From Paraliobacillus zengyii (GTDB lineage Bacteria; Bacillota; Bacilli; Bacillales; Amphibacillaceae): a DNA stretch of 64,000 bases. Both the position numbers and the translations under genes were made by a program. Position 1 is the stretch's first letter, and each line of letters opens with the position of its first letter. Shown here piece by piece: positions 10,523 to 19,008 of the stretch. The DNA is taken from assembly GCF_003268595.1 (NCBI RefSeq), contig NZ_CP029797.1, forward strand, positions 3,617,501-3,681,500, read 5' to 3'. The notes beneath the pieces are model-generated. The model worked only from the letters and a program-made list of their open reading frames with translations. It was not told the origin of the DNA and did no database searches.

Positions 10523-10852
10523 TTAACTCAACTCCTCGACATTAATTAGATATATTTGTTCATTAAACCCACCTCGTTCTTCAAGTTTCTTTTGCCTTAT
10601 TCTTTCAATATCTTTGAACTCTTTTCCGTGAATTTTCGATAAGGCATGTATAATTTCGAGAACATCAGAAAGCTCTTCAATTGCTTCTTCGTCATTTTCC
10701 GTCTCTAGATATTCGTTCAATTCTTCTTTAAGCTTTGTTCTAAGTTCTCTATAATATTCTACTTGATCTAGCTTTTTGACTTTACACATTTGGCCATTTC
10801 GACTGATTAAGTCTGGGATTTTATCTCGAACAAGTTTATTATAAGTCTTCAT
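10523..10852 (-). CDS. MazG-like / phosphoribosyl-ATP pyrophosphohydrolase-like protein
   Basis: This small all-alpha NTP pyrophosphohydrolase has 109 residues. The opening MKTYNKLVRDKIPDLI is the signature of a common Bacillus family. The metal-binding helices are visible as KEELNEYLE and EEAIEELSDVLEII. It is annotated in many genomes as phosphoribosyl-ATP pyrophosphohydrolase but is not part of a his operon here; house-cleaning of NTPs is more likely. It is in an operon with the acetyltransferase. Confidence 0.85.
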   Translation of the reverse strand: MKTYNKLVRDKIPDLISRNGQMCKVKKLDQVEYYRELRTKLKEELNEYLETENDEEAIEELSDVLEIIHALSKIHGKEFKDIERIRQKKLEERGGFNEQIYLINVEELS

Positions 10853-10884
10853 CTACCTTCCTCCTTTTTTCTAAAAGCTTCCTA

Positions 10885-11436
10885 TTAGATTAATAATTTT
10901 GTAACGCTGTCCTTCACTTCAATTGGCAATGGCTGTTTCAGTGCTTCTTCTAACAATTGTGGATATGCTACGCCATTATTTCTTAAATAACGTTCAATGA
11001 GCAATGCTTTTTCCTGTTTATTTGGAATTAACCAGTATAGAATATACCAATCTTCGAGTGAACATAAAGGAATGTCTACTCCATTTATGTTTTTATGGGT
11101 AACAATAGAATCCTGGTTCAGTGATAGTTTATAAATCCCTTTCTCATGTTTTATTGCGAATCCACCCATGACATCAATATCAACACCGTTAATTTTATAT
11201 TTCGAGAAATCCTTTGTATGATAAGGGTTTAAATTTAATGCTTCTTTCGGTTTCCCCATAGATAACATGAATTCATTTAATCTTATTACATTTGTTTCAT
11301 CCACCAAAATATCTATATCATTGGGTTTATCAATTATTTTATAAAAGCTAAGCAGAAGTGATCCCCCAACTCCCCATGTAATATTCCTCCTTTCTAATCT
11401 GTCGCCAATAAAAGATAATGTATGTAGCATATTCAT
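10885..11436 (-). CDS. Nucleotidyltransferase-fold protein
   Basis: This 183-residue protein has a minimal nucleotidyltransferase core: WGVGGSLLLSFY, then the acidic pair NDIDILVDE, and later GVDIDVMGGF supplying a third acid. The architecture resembles small antibiotic adenylyltransferases and AbiEii-type enzymes. No antitoxin-like partner is next to it; neighbours are a MazG-like gene and a P-loop kinase on the same strand. The substrate is unknown. Confidence 0.72.
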   Translation of the reverse strand: MNMLHTLSFIGDRLERRNITWGVGGSLLLSFYKIIDKPNDIDILVDETNVIRLNEFMLSMGKPKEALNLNPYHTKDFSKYKINGVDIDVMGGFAIKHEKGIYKLSLNQDSIVTHKNINGVDIPLCSLEDWYILYWLIPNKQEKALLIERYLRNNGVAYPQLLEEALKQPLPIEVKDSVTKLLI

Positions 11437-11502
11437 TCTCCTTATATTTCAGCTAGTTTTGTGTGTCCTTTATTAAATGATTGTAGGAATCCAGTTTTTC
11501 AT

Positions 11503-12054
11503 TTATTTCCTTTTCTTTTCTTTTAACTTTAGAGTAATACTGTTTACAATTTCAGATATAGACAAAGTCCCATCCACAATAAACTCAGAATTCGGTTTTA
11601 TCGTTTCTAGCATATTTAGATAACCTATTCTTCCTCTTCTAATATAATTATTCATATCCAACAAAATGTTTTTAACAGAACTATCTTTAAAATCCCTAGT
11701 TACTCTGCGTGCCATTGCAATATCTAATGGCGTATCAATAAACACGGCGAAATCAATATATTCACTTGTTTTAGAGTGCTTATAAGCATAAGGGAAATCG
11801 AGCAAAATGTAATCCAATGGTTCCATAAGTAACATCTTTAAATCCTTAATTAGAGGTGACAAATTCCACTCATTAGGATTACATCCATTATTCATCCATT
11901 CTATAAAGTCATCAGGACCATCGAACTCGTAGTCATCAAAAAAGAGTGCTTTAACATTTGGTAAACTGCTATTCAAGTGTGACACTATTGTTGTCTTACC
12001 ACCACCAGAAACCGAAGCAATTGCAATAACAATTGGATGTTTTCCTTTATTCAT
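11503..12054 (-). CDS. P-loop nucleoside/nucleotide kinase-like protein (uridine kinase-like)
   Basis: A Walker A motif (ASVSGGGKTT) lies near residues 13-22. An acidic strand LFFDDYEFDGPDDF follows, as in uridine kinase/phosphoribulokinase relatives, and then a lid with RRVTRDF and RRGR arginines. At 183 residues it is a full small kinase fold. No ribosylpyrimidine pathway gene is near, so the substrate is open. Confidence 0.75.
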   Translation of the reverse strand: MNKGKHPIVIAIASVSGGGKTTIVSHLNSSLPNVKALFFDDYEFDGPDDFIEWMNNGCNPNEWNLSPLIKDLKMLLMEPLDYILLDFPYAYKHSKTSEYIDFAVFIDTPLDIAMARRVTRDFKDSSVKNILLDMNNYIRRGRIGYLNMLETIKPNSEFIVDGTLSISEIVNSITLKLKEKKRK

Positions 12055-12422
12055 ATAATCCTCCCGGTTAATGACATCCTTTAATAAACCACTACTTAAT
12101 CGAACATTTTCATTTCATTTCTGGAAACCAGATGTCCACCTATGAGGTTCATAGGTTGTGAAGAAAAAATTTTTAAATAAAATACCTCTGTCAATTATAT
12201 CATGATATAACCCCGATACGTCTTAGGGATGAGACCTTCCTGTCTATTTGATTTGTATCAAAATTGAGTTTTTTAAATCATAAGACGGAGGAAAATAGCT
12301 GATAAAAAAGTGCCAATTTCTATTAATATAGAAGATTGGCACTTTCAAATAGAATTTAACATCACGTTGTTAAAATATTGATACGGTTAATATTCCTTAT
12401 TTTTACTAATAAACAAATGAAA
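12055..12422. other. Intergenic region with a terminator and a small palindrome
   Basis: This 368-bp AT-rich gap contains the importer terminator (12307-12345) and a short perfect palindrome CCTATGA-GGT-TCATAGG (12139-12155). I find no convincing ORF in it. Confidence 0.6.
12307..12345 (-). terminator. Terminator of the siderophore importer operon
   Basis: Arms reading AAGTGCCAAT and ATTGGCACTT, extended by AGAA/TTCT, lie about 80 bp beyond the stop of the ATPase gene. They are followed leftward by a T6 run. Confidence 0.85.
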
Positions 12423-13259
12423 TCAGTTGTTGAATGCAGACAACTCTTCACAACCAATTCTATCAACATGATGTCGTCCAATCGGTACCACAAAAGGAGA
12501 GCCTGAAACTGGGTCTATTATCACCGTGCAATATAGATCAAAAATATCTTTAATCAATGTACTTGTAATAACATGTGATGGAGCACCTTCAGATACAAGC
12601 TTTCCTTGATGTAGTGCAAAAATATTGTCTGCATATCTCGCGGACAAATTAATATCATGAAGTACCATTACAATCGTGGTACCATGTTTTTGGTTAAGGT
12701 CTGTCAGCAGGTCCAGAATTTCTACTTGATAGGTGATATCTAAGAAGGTAGTCGGTTCGTCGAGAAATAGAATATCAGTTTGTTGAGCCAGAGCCATTGC
12801 TATCCAAACACGCTGTCTCTGACCACCTGAAAGTTCGTCAATGTGATGATTGGCAAGTTCAGTAATATTCATGATTTCCATAGCTTCAGCTACTGCCTCA
12901 TAATCCTTTTTTTTCCATCCACTAAACAGGGATTGATGTGGAAACCTTCCTCGTCCAACTAAATCTGCGACAGTTATTCCTTCTGGGACAATAGGAGATT
13001 GTGGAAGAAGCCCTATAGTACGAGCTAATTCTTTAGTAGGGATTTTGCTTAGTGACTTTTCATCAAGGGTCAATTTACCTGATATAGGTTTGATAAGTCT
13101 GGCCATTGTTTTAAGAAGTGTAGACTTTCCACAGGCATTTGCCCCAATAATAACACTAATTTTATTACTGGGAATGACAAGACTTATTCCTTGGATAACT
13201 GCTTTATTATCATAGCCTGCAACGATTTCTTCACCTTTGAAAACATGTGTCGGTTTCAT
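12423..13259 (-). CDS. Iron-siderophore ABC importer, ATP-binding protein (FecE/FhuC type)
   Basis: This ATPase powers uptake of ferric siderophore through the two FecCD permeases upstream. Walker A is GANACGKST, the Q-loop is GLLPQSP, the ABC signature is LSGGQRQR, Walker B is DILFLDEP, and an H-loop lies at MVLHDINLSARY. The 278 residues are typical. Its ATG overlaps the permease stop by one base, and it is the last gene of a four-gene Fur-regulated operon. Confidence 0.95.
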   Translation of the reverse strand: MKPTHVFKGEEIVAGYDNKAVIQGISLVIPSNKISVIIGANACGKSTLLKTMARLIKPISGKLTLDEKSLSKIPTKELARTIGLLPQSPIVPEGITVADLVGRGRFPHQSLFSGWKKKDYEAVAEAMEIMNITELANHHIDELSGGQRQRVWIAMALAQQTDILFLDEPTTFLDITYQVEILDLLTDLNQKHGTTIVMVLHDINLSARYADNIFALHQGKLVSEGAPSHVITSTLIKDIFDLYCTVIIDPVSGSPFVVPIGRHHVDRIGCEELSAFNN

Positions 13260-14293
13260 TATAAATCTCCTTTTCGATTCATTCGGATTAGCAAGTAGAG
13301 CAGATATGGCGCTCCAAGTATTCCCGTTACAATACCGACAGGATATCTGACTTCAAACGCAAATTGACCGATTAGATCTGCTAGCAAAACTAAGTTCACA
13401 CCAACTAGACCCGCCGGAATTACGTTCGAAAAACCAACTCCGACTAGTCTTTTTGCGATTGGTCCTGATAGGAAAGCGACAAATGCGATCGGACCAGTAG
13501 TAGCAGTAGCCAGAGCAATCATACAGACGGAACTAACAATAAGTGCAATTCGAGTCTTATCTGTATGAACTCCAAGAGAAGTCGCAGATTGTTCTCCGAG
13601 CTCCAACATGCTTAGATTTTTTCTTAGCACTATAATGATAGGTGCAAAGATCAGAACCGTAATAATAAGGGGCGGAAGTTCGTGCATTTGAGAACCATTA
13701 AGGCTCCCGCTAAGCCATCTAATCGCTGCGGGTAGATCTTGTTCTGCTCCAACAAGCATCAGGTATGATACCACTGCATTAAGCATAGCCTGTACGCCAA
13801 TACCAATAAGGATTATTCGACCTACTGAAAATGACTTTCCTCTAGATAATATATAAATCACTAAGACTGTAGCAAGACCAGCGAGCACTGTAGCAATAGA
13901 AACAATAGCACCGCTTGTTTGAAGAATGATGATGCAAAAAACTGCCGCTGCGCTTGAACCGGAGGTAATACCTATTACATCCGGACTTGCAAGAGGGTTA
14001 CGCAACATCGTTTGAAATGTATTTCCAGCAACGCCAAAAGCAAATCCAGCAAAAAGACCTGCCAGCATTCTCGGTAGACGTATCGTATTAATTGCAAAAG
14101 ATGCACCTTGCGTTTGCTCTCCCAAAAGTGTTCGAACTACAACATCAATAGGATAAATGGTGTTTCCGAGTATCAGCATGGCACTGCATAGAATCATTGA
14201 AAGTAACACTAGAAAACCGGTTACAAGTATCCAGCGGCGGCGTCTTTGACGTCTACCTGCCATAATATATTTAATTGAATTATTATTTTTCAT
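13259..14293 (-). CDS. Iron-siderophore ABC importer permease (FecCD family), second copy
   Basis: This 344-residue polytopic membrane protein has the FecCD core motif (RLPRMLAGLFAGFAFGVAGN, then NPLASPDVIGI) and the GPIAFVAFLSGP coupling loop. A basic cytoplasmic N-terminus (GRRQRRRRW) precedes the first helix. It overlaps the upstream permease by 4 bp. It is expected to form a heterodimer with that protein. Confidence 0.95.
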   Translation of the reverse strand: MKNNNSIKYIMAGRRQRRRRWILVTGFLVLLSMILCSAMLILGNTIYPIDVVVRTLLGEQTQGASFAINTIRLPRMLAGLFAGFAFGVAGNTFQTMLRNPLASPDVIGITSGSSAAAVFCIIILQTSGAIVSIATVLAGLATVLVIYILSRGKSFSVGRIILIGIGVQAMLNAVVSYLMLVGAEQDLPAAIRWLSGSLNGSQMHELPPLIITVLIFAPIIIVLRKNLSMLELGEQSATSLGVHTDKTRIALIVSSVCMIALATATTGPIAFVAFLSGPIAKRLVGVGFSNVIPAGLVGVNLVLLADLIGQFAFEVRYPVGIVTGILGAPYLLYLLIRMNRKGDL

Positions 14294-15330
14294 AATGATC
14301 GCACTTTCAATCTCATGGCTAATATTATTAATAACGGCGCTCCTATAAACGCTGTAACTACACCGACTTCAAGCTCTCCAGGGTTACCAATGAGCCTCCC
14401 TGTTACATCTGATACTGTCAAAATGACTGCCCCTGAAATTGCTGACAAGGGTATAACGTAACGCAGATCTGGACCAAGCGTAAGGCGTATGGTGTGAGCT
14501 GATAAAAGTCCGATAAAACCAATCGGCCCTGCTAGTGCAGTAGTAGCCCCGCACAAAAGAACAGCTGCAACAGCTGCAATAAGCCTTAATGTTCCTGTTC
14601 GAACGCCCAATCCACTCGCCAATTCGTCTCCGAGTGCCAGCGCATTTAGCGCAGGAGCAGTAATAATCGCTATTACTATTCCGATTACCAAAAACGGAGC
14701 GAAAGTAGCTATAGAACTCCAGTTTGCTGCACCAACGCTACCCACTTGCCAAAATCTGAATTCATCCATGACATTAGTCCGAGAAATCATGATGGCAGTA
14801 ATCAACGAAGAAAGGGCTGCGCTCGTTGCAGCTCCCGCTAGAACAAGTTTAAGGGGAGTGGCTCCGCCACGCCCCATAGAACCGATTCCAAACACAAAGA
14901 CGGCCGTAATTGCAGCCCCAGCTAAAGCTAGCCATATGTATTGATTTGCTGTAGTTATGTTTAAGAAGGCAATGCCGCAAACAACAAACAATGATGCACC
15001 TGTGTTCACTCCGAGTATACTTGGATCTGCGATCGGATTTCGAGTTACTGCTTGCATAAGTGCTCCGGAAACGCCGAGTGCAGCACCACAAAATAGGCTA
15101 AAAATGGTTCGTGAAATCCTCTTACGAACTACGTTTGCCCCATAGGAATCTACATTTTTGTGAAATAAACCATCTATTAATTCATTAAACCCCACTGGTC
15201 GAGAACCCAAGACCAGTGAGGCTATCACGCATAAAGTCAACAACACAATAGAGATTACCAGTAATGCTTTGAAATGTCGCGGAACATGCGGGTTAAGCCA
15301 TTTCTTTTTTGAATCTACTAAACTACTCAT
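14290..15330 (-). CDS. Iron-siderophore ABC importer permease (FecCD family), first copy
   Basis: This 346-residue permease is a homologue of the next gene, with ISRTIFSLFCGAALGVSGAL, NPIADPSILGVNTGA and AGPIGFIGLLSAH. It overlaps the binding-protein gene by 8 bp, so translation is probably coupled. The two permeases are the membrane channel of the importer. Confidence 0.95.
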   Translation of the reverse strand: MSSLVDSKKKWLNPHVPRHFKALLVISIVLLTLCVIASLVLGSRPVGFNELIDGLFHKNVDSYGANVVRKRISRTIFSLFCGAALGVSGALMQAVTRNPIADPSILGVNTGASLFVVCGIAFLNITTANQYIWLALAGAAITAVFVFGIGSMGRGGATPLKLVLAGAATSAALSSLITAIMISRTNVMDEFRFWQVGSVGAANWSSIATFAPFLVIGIVIAIITAPALNALALGDELASGLGVRTGTLRLIAAVAAVLLCGATTALAGPIGFIGLLSAHTIRLTLGPDLRYVIPLSAISGAVILTVSDVTGRLIGNPGELEVGVVTAFIGAPLLIILAMRLKVRSL

Positions 15331-16372
15331 CGATCTTTTCTATAGCTCCCCCAATTAATTCTAGGTACTCATCAATAGTATAAGCAATAGAAAGCGGTGT
15401 TGGGGTACCAGCTGCCGCTAAAGCCGTATTATCACCAATAAATGCAACAGAGTCTCTTTCAATTGCCGGGATTTTCCCAAGAAGTGGATCGTCTTGTATT
15501 GCTTTATAGGATTCATCACCATAAGTAACTAATATATCAGCATCGTTCAGGATGTCTGCGTTCTCAGCACTTACTGTCAAATAGAAACTTTCTGGATCCT
15601 CAATCGCATTCAATACACTTTCAGGATACTCCATTCCTAGCTCAATCAGAAACTCAGCACGAGGATCTGCAGGTGTATACACAAATAATTCAGACAAGTC
15701 ACCAGGCGTGAAGGCGATAAAAACAGCTTTTAAACCTTCTATTTCAGGATATTCACTTGCTTTTTCCTGAATTAAATTTTCTGTATCCTCAATAAGTTGT
15801 TCACCTTCTTCTTTCATCCCCATACCTGTTGCATTTAACATTACTTGCTCACGCCATGTAGTAATCCATGGATCTGTCTCATAAGCTACAACTGGAGCAA
15901 TTTCACTTAGAATATCGTAGTCTTCCTGTGTGATACCGGAATAACCCGCAAGAATTACATCAGGGTTTGAATCTGAAATTGCCTCAAAATCCAGGCCGTC
16001 TGTATCTTGATAAATATTAGGGTCATCTTCGCCAAGTTCCTCAAGTTTTTCAGCAGTCCAAGGCAACATGCCACTGTCATCTTGAACACCGTAATTTGCC
16101 GCTGAGAATCCGACAGGTACAACGCCCAGATCAAGAGCAACATCATGATTACCCCATTGAATAGTAGCAACGCGTTCAGGTTTACTTTCAATTACTGTTT
16201 CGCCAAAAGCATGTTCAATTACAATCGGGTATTCTGAGGTCTCTTCTGTATTAGCCGAAGCACTCTCCGTTTGTGTTGAATTGGAGTCTTCAGTTGAGCA
16301 GCCAAATAGTAGTAACATACTCATAGCCGAAAGAAATAAAGTTGTTATTGACGTTTTTCGTTTTGTATTCAT
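15323..16372 (-). CDS. Iron-siderophore substrate-binding lipoprotein
   Basis: This surface lipoprotein captures the ferric siderophore. A short signal peptide ends in the lipobox LLFGC, with the Cys becoming the lipidated N-terminus. A low-complexity Ser/Thr/Glu spacer and a periplasmic-binding-protein fold (PF01497 type) follow, with ERVATIQWGNHDVALDLGV, VILAGYSGI and GKIPAIERDSVAFI. Three ATGs are possible; the one at 16372 is best spaced from AAGGATGG, while 16384 and 16378 are the alternatives. It is first in the operon, directly behind a Fur-box promoter. The siderophore is not identifiable from sequence. Confidence 0.94.
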   Translation of the reverse strand: MNTKRKTSITTLFLSAMSMLLLFGCSTEDSNSTQTESASANTEETSEYPIVIEHAFGETVIESKPERVATIQWGNHDVALDLGVVPVGFSAANYGVQDDSGMLPWTAEKLEELGEDDPNIYQDTDGLDFEAISDSNPDVILAGYSGITQEDYDILSEIAPVVAYETDPWITTWREQVMLNATGMGMKEEGEQLIEDTENLIQEKASEYPEIEGLKAVFIAFTPGDLSELFVYTPADPRAEFLIELGMEYPESVLNAIEDPESFYLTVSAENADILNDADILVTYGDESYKAIQDDPLLGKIPAIERDSVAFIGDNTALAAAGTPTPLSIAYTIDEYLELIGGAIEKIDE

Positions 16373-16593
16373 TTGCATATCCATCCTTATCCTGTTTTGA
16401 TTTTGAAAATTTCGCTGACACCTTTACTGACATAAACTATTATGTACTATATAAGAGCTTTGTTTTCTACCCAAGTATTATTATCCATTCGGGTTTTCTC
16501 TATGTTAACGCGCATTGTTACTCTAGTTATCTTACAAGCCACAAGATCAGCAGTAAGGGGTAATTCTTAATTAGGAGTTACTTAAGTTAACTG

Positions 16594-16607
16594 ATAATGA
16601 TTATCAT
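16594..16607. promoter_or_regulatory. Fur box of the siderophore importer operon
   Basis: ATAATGATTATCAT sits within a longer GATAATGATTATCATTGTT, a near-perfect Fur consensus. It lies just downstream of the -10 box, where bound Fur-Fe(II) would block transcription in iron-rich cells. Confidence 0.92.
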
Positions 16608-16612
16608 TGTTA

Positions 16613-16641
16613 ATGATATACACACTATCCCATATTGTCAA
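16613..16641 (-). promoter_or_regulatory. Sigma-A promoter of the siderophore importer operon
   Basis: TTGACA (16636-16641) and TATCAT (16613-16618) are separated by 17 bp on the minus strand, and the Fur box follows immediately. Confidence 0.85.
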
Positions 16642-16757
16642 TGAAAATTTAACAGAATATTTAAAATCAAGTTAGTCCGAAGATCAGCAGATTTATTCAA
16701 AATAGACTCTCAACTGATGATCTTTTATATAGTACTTTTTTTCTATGATAGTAAATT

Positions 16758-16796
16758 TTAAGAGACTGCTTCAATTTAATGAAACAGCCTCTTATT
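16758..16796 (-). terminator. Probable terminator of the esterase gene
   Basis: A hairpin with arms AAGAGGCTGTTTC and GAAGCAGTCTCTT (two mismatches) lies 17 bp beyond the esterase stop. The U-tract is weak. Confidence 0.6.
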
Positions 16797-16812
16797 TGTT
16801 AAGAATACAGTC

Positions 16813-18315
16813 TTAATTTTTATTATTTAATTCTCGTTTTCGCTTTTGCACAATTATTAACATTCCAGCTATCATTATCACTAACACACCTAGCAATAGG
16901 TAATTAAATGTACTTGTTGCTGTGTCTGGTAATTCATTTCCGGATTTCTCTGCTTTATCTCTATCATCTTTATTCGTTACAAGCATTTGGTTACCAAGCC
17001 ATTCCATTATTGTTGTTGTTTTCCCATCAATTTCTGTTGTTGGATCATTGTTATAAACATGGATCCATGAAAAGTGGCCCAGGTAATCATATGGATTACC
17101 ATTTTCATCAGTGTACAATCCCGTTTGATCAACAACATTTTCATATAAACTTAGGTGAACATCTGCACCAGTTGCTACTAATCGATCATATGTTGGAACA
17201 ACTGTTGTATTAGGATCAACAACTGTATCACTTTTAGCATGAACAAACCAAATTGGTGTTTTAGCTAAATTATCGATATCGGCATCCGTAATTAATACGT
17301 CATCCAATGCTTCACATGTCGGAATACCCGCTGCAAAGTAACCTGGATAATCACGAAGCATAAGCATTGTCATGTAGCCGCCATTTGAAGCTCCACCGAT
17401 ATAGATTCTGTTAGGATCAATATCAGGATTCTTCGCAATGTGACCTTCAATTAAAGCCATCAATGCTTCTTGATAAATAGAAGTACCGTCTCCGAACTCA
17501 GTATGATCATCCATCCACATTGTCGGCGTTTGTGGTGCTAAAACATACGCGTTATCAAGATCTCCTTGAATGTTAACTGTGATAAAGTTAACTACTTTGT
17601 TGCCACCAATAGCAACGGTTGGATCTGTTCCACCTTCAGCTGCACCATGTAACCAAATAAATAATGGGTTTTGTTCATTATCTTTTTCTGGTGAATAATT
17701 TGCGTAAGATAATGTAACGTCATCATATATAGCTTCACCTGTGTTAAATTGATCAACTAGAACGCGAGTTTCATTTGCTAAAGTATTAATAATTAGACCA
17801 GAAATAGTATTCGGACCTGACACGATATCTTCAAGTTGTGAAACAGTATAACTGTAGTCTATCCAGTCATTATGACCCGTCGTCGCAAAATCATAGTTCA
17901 TTGCGTTACCTAATGTAACCGTTGGACCAATTTCCATTTCTAAAACCACATAATTACTTGTTCCTTCTTCTACTATAATTCCTTCAGCGTCAGAAAGATA
18001 AGCACTTGTTACTGTTCTAGTACCCTCAGCAACTGTTGAAGGTTCCGCTCTATCGTCTGTTAATACGACATTGACATCAAAAGTGTCTACCGTAACTGAA
18101 TCAGCTGAAACCTCAGCACCTAAATTAATAATTACTTTTGTAATCGCTGGTCCCCAATCTTCTATTTCGATAACGGTACTATATGTTAGTGGTGTACTTT
18201 CTGATTCTGCAGCCGTTACTTTAAAGTGATAACTAGAGAAAACCAAAGCAAAACCAGCTATCAAAAATACAATGGTGAAAATCACTTTTTTCTGGCCTAT
18301 ATTCGTTTTTCCCAA
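16813..18315 (-). CDS. Secreted, sortase-anchored alpha/beta-hydrolase with Ig-like N-domain
   Basis: This 500-residue extracellular esterase or peptidase candidate opens with a signal peptide (about residues 10-36). A beta-sandwich region follows (about 40-170, like the Ig-like domain of EstA-type esterases). The hydrolase domain has an oxyanion-type PLFIWLHGAAEGGTD, nucleophile elbow GGASNGGYM (Ser near 309), acidic DTVVDP and His near HFSWIHV. The C-terminus is a cell-wall sorting signal: LPDTA at 462-466, a membrane helix, then KRKRE. LPDTA/LPDTS is the motif used by class D sortases in Bacillus, so wall anchoring is likely. The substrate is unknown. VanZ lies 30 bp upstream. Confidence 0.87.
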   Translation of the reverse strand: MGKTNIGQKKVIFTIVFLIAGFALVFSSYHFKVTAAESESTPLTYSTVIEIEDWGPAITKVIINLGAEVSADSVTVDTFDVNVVLTDDRAEPSTVAEGTRTVTSAYLSDAEGIIVEEGTSNYVVLEMEIGPTVTLGNAMNYDFATTGHNDWIDYSYTVSQLEDIVSGPNTISGLIINTLANETRVLVDQFNTGEAIYDDVTLSYANYSPEKDNEQNPLFIWLHGAAEGGTDPTVAIGGNKVVNFITVNIQGDLDNAYVLAPQTPTMWMDDHTEFGDGTSIYQEALMALIEGHIAKNPDIDPNRIYIGGASNGGYMTMLMLRDYPGYFAAGIPTCEALDDVLITDADIDNLAKTPIWFVHAKSDTVVDPNTTVVPTYDRLVATGADVHLSLYENVVDQTGLYTDENGNPYDYLGHFSWIHVYNNDPTTEIDGKTTTIMEWLGNQMLVTNKDDRDKAEKSGNELPDTATSTFNYLLLGVLVIMIAGMLIIVQKRKRELNNKN

Positions 18316-18345
18316 CTCCCTTTACTTTATTTTGGGTTAATTGTT

Positions 18346-18864
18346 TTAAGGTTTTTTTAGCCATTTCAAAATAAAATAACCAAGAAAAATTCCAACGAAA
18401 TTTAAAATCCAATCGTCAATATCCACAGTTCGTGTAACATAACCTATTTCATGGAAGAATAACTGACCCATTTCCATAATAACCGGAACAGTTGCAGAAA
18501 ACAGTATCGCATGCTTTACTGCGATCCGTTTGTAGCCAAGCCATAATCCTATTGGGACAGTAACGACTATATTTCCTAATAAATTAATCGCAATAATGCG
18601 TAAAGGTAAGAAACCTTCTAACAATTGGTTAACATATAATGCAATAGTTTTGAAGGGGATAAAATTATAGGACTGATTAGCCATTACATAACCAGGATCA
18701 AGCCATAACAAATAAACTAAGATAACTGTATACAAAAGCATCGTTGTATTTATGATTTCTATTTTTAGAGTTTTAAAAGATTTTGTTGAAAATTTAATGA
18801 TTATGTATAGCACTATGATTGGTAAACCAAATACAATACCAACTTGAAAGATAGTTTGCAACAT
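18346..18864 (-). CDS. VanZ-family membrane protein
   Basis: This 172-residue protein has about five membrane helices and the VanZ pattern: YNFIPFKTI after the second helix, then NLLGNIVVTVPIG and later VDIDDWILNFVG. VanZ of Tn1546 gives low-level teicoplanin resistance, but most chromosomal members have no known role. Its stop lies 30 bp before the wall-anchored esterase, so they may be co-transcribed. Confidence 0.9.
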   Translation of the reverse strand: MLQTIFQVGIVFGLPIIVLYIIIKFSTKSFKTLKIEIINTTMLLYTVILVYLLWLDPGYVMANQSYNFIPFKTIALYVNQLLEGFLPLRIIAINLLGNIVVTVPIGLWLGYKRIAVKHAILFSATVPVIMEMGQLFFHEIGYVTRTVDIDDWILNFVGIFLGYFILKWLKKP

Positions 18865-18956
18865 TTTAATTCCTCTTTCTTAATTCATTTGTTTTAACTA
18901 TTCTAGCATAAAGATTGAAATTACTTCTTCAACACTTTGCTCAACTTGCACAAAAA

Positions 18957-18982
18957 GCTGAACCCTCGATACTAGGTTCAGC
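18957..18982 (-). terminator. Terminator of the permease gene
   Basis: A perfect 9-bp stem (AGCTGAACC / GGTTCAGCT) with an 8-nt loop is followed leftward by T5. It lies about 27 bp beyond the permease stop. Confidence 0.88.
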
Positions 18983-19008
18983 TCGTTCCTTACTATTTTC
19001 ATCTATTA

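Noticed and set aside
10885..11436. AbiEii-like toxin assignment for the 183-residue nucleotidyltransferase
   Set aside because: No AbiEi-like antitoxin gene is adjacent and the locus looks like ordinary chromosome, so only the fold is claimed.
12139..12155. CCTATGA-GGT-TCATAGG as an operator
   Set aside because: The palindrome is short and lies upstream of the P-loop kinase gene (start at 12054), but it has no tested or recognisable regulator; mentioned only in the intergenic entry.
14849..15145. Frames of 80 and 62 codons overlapping the siderophore permease
   Set aside because: They lie inside a well-supported FecCD gene in other frames and show no independent translation signals.
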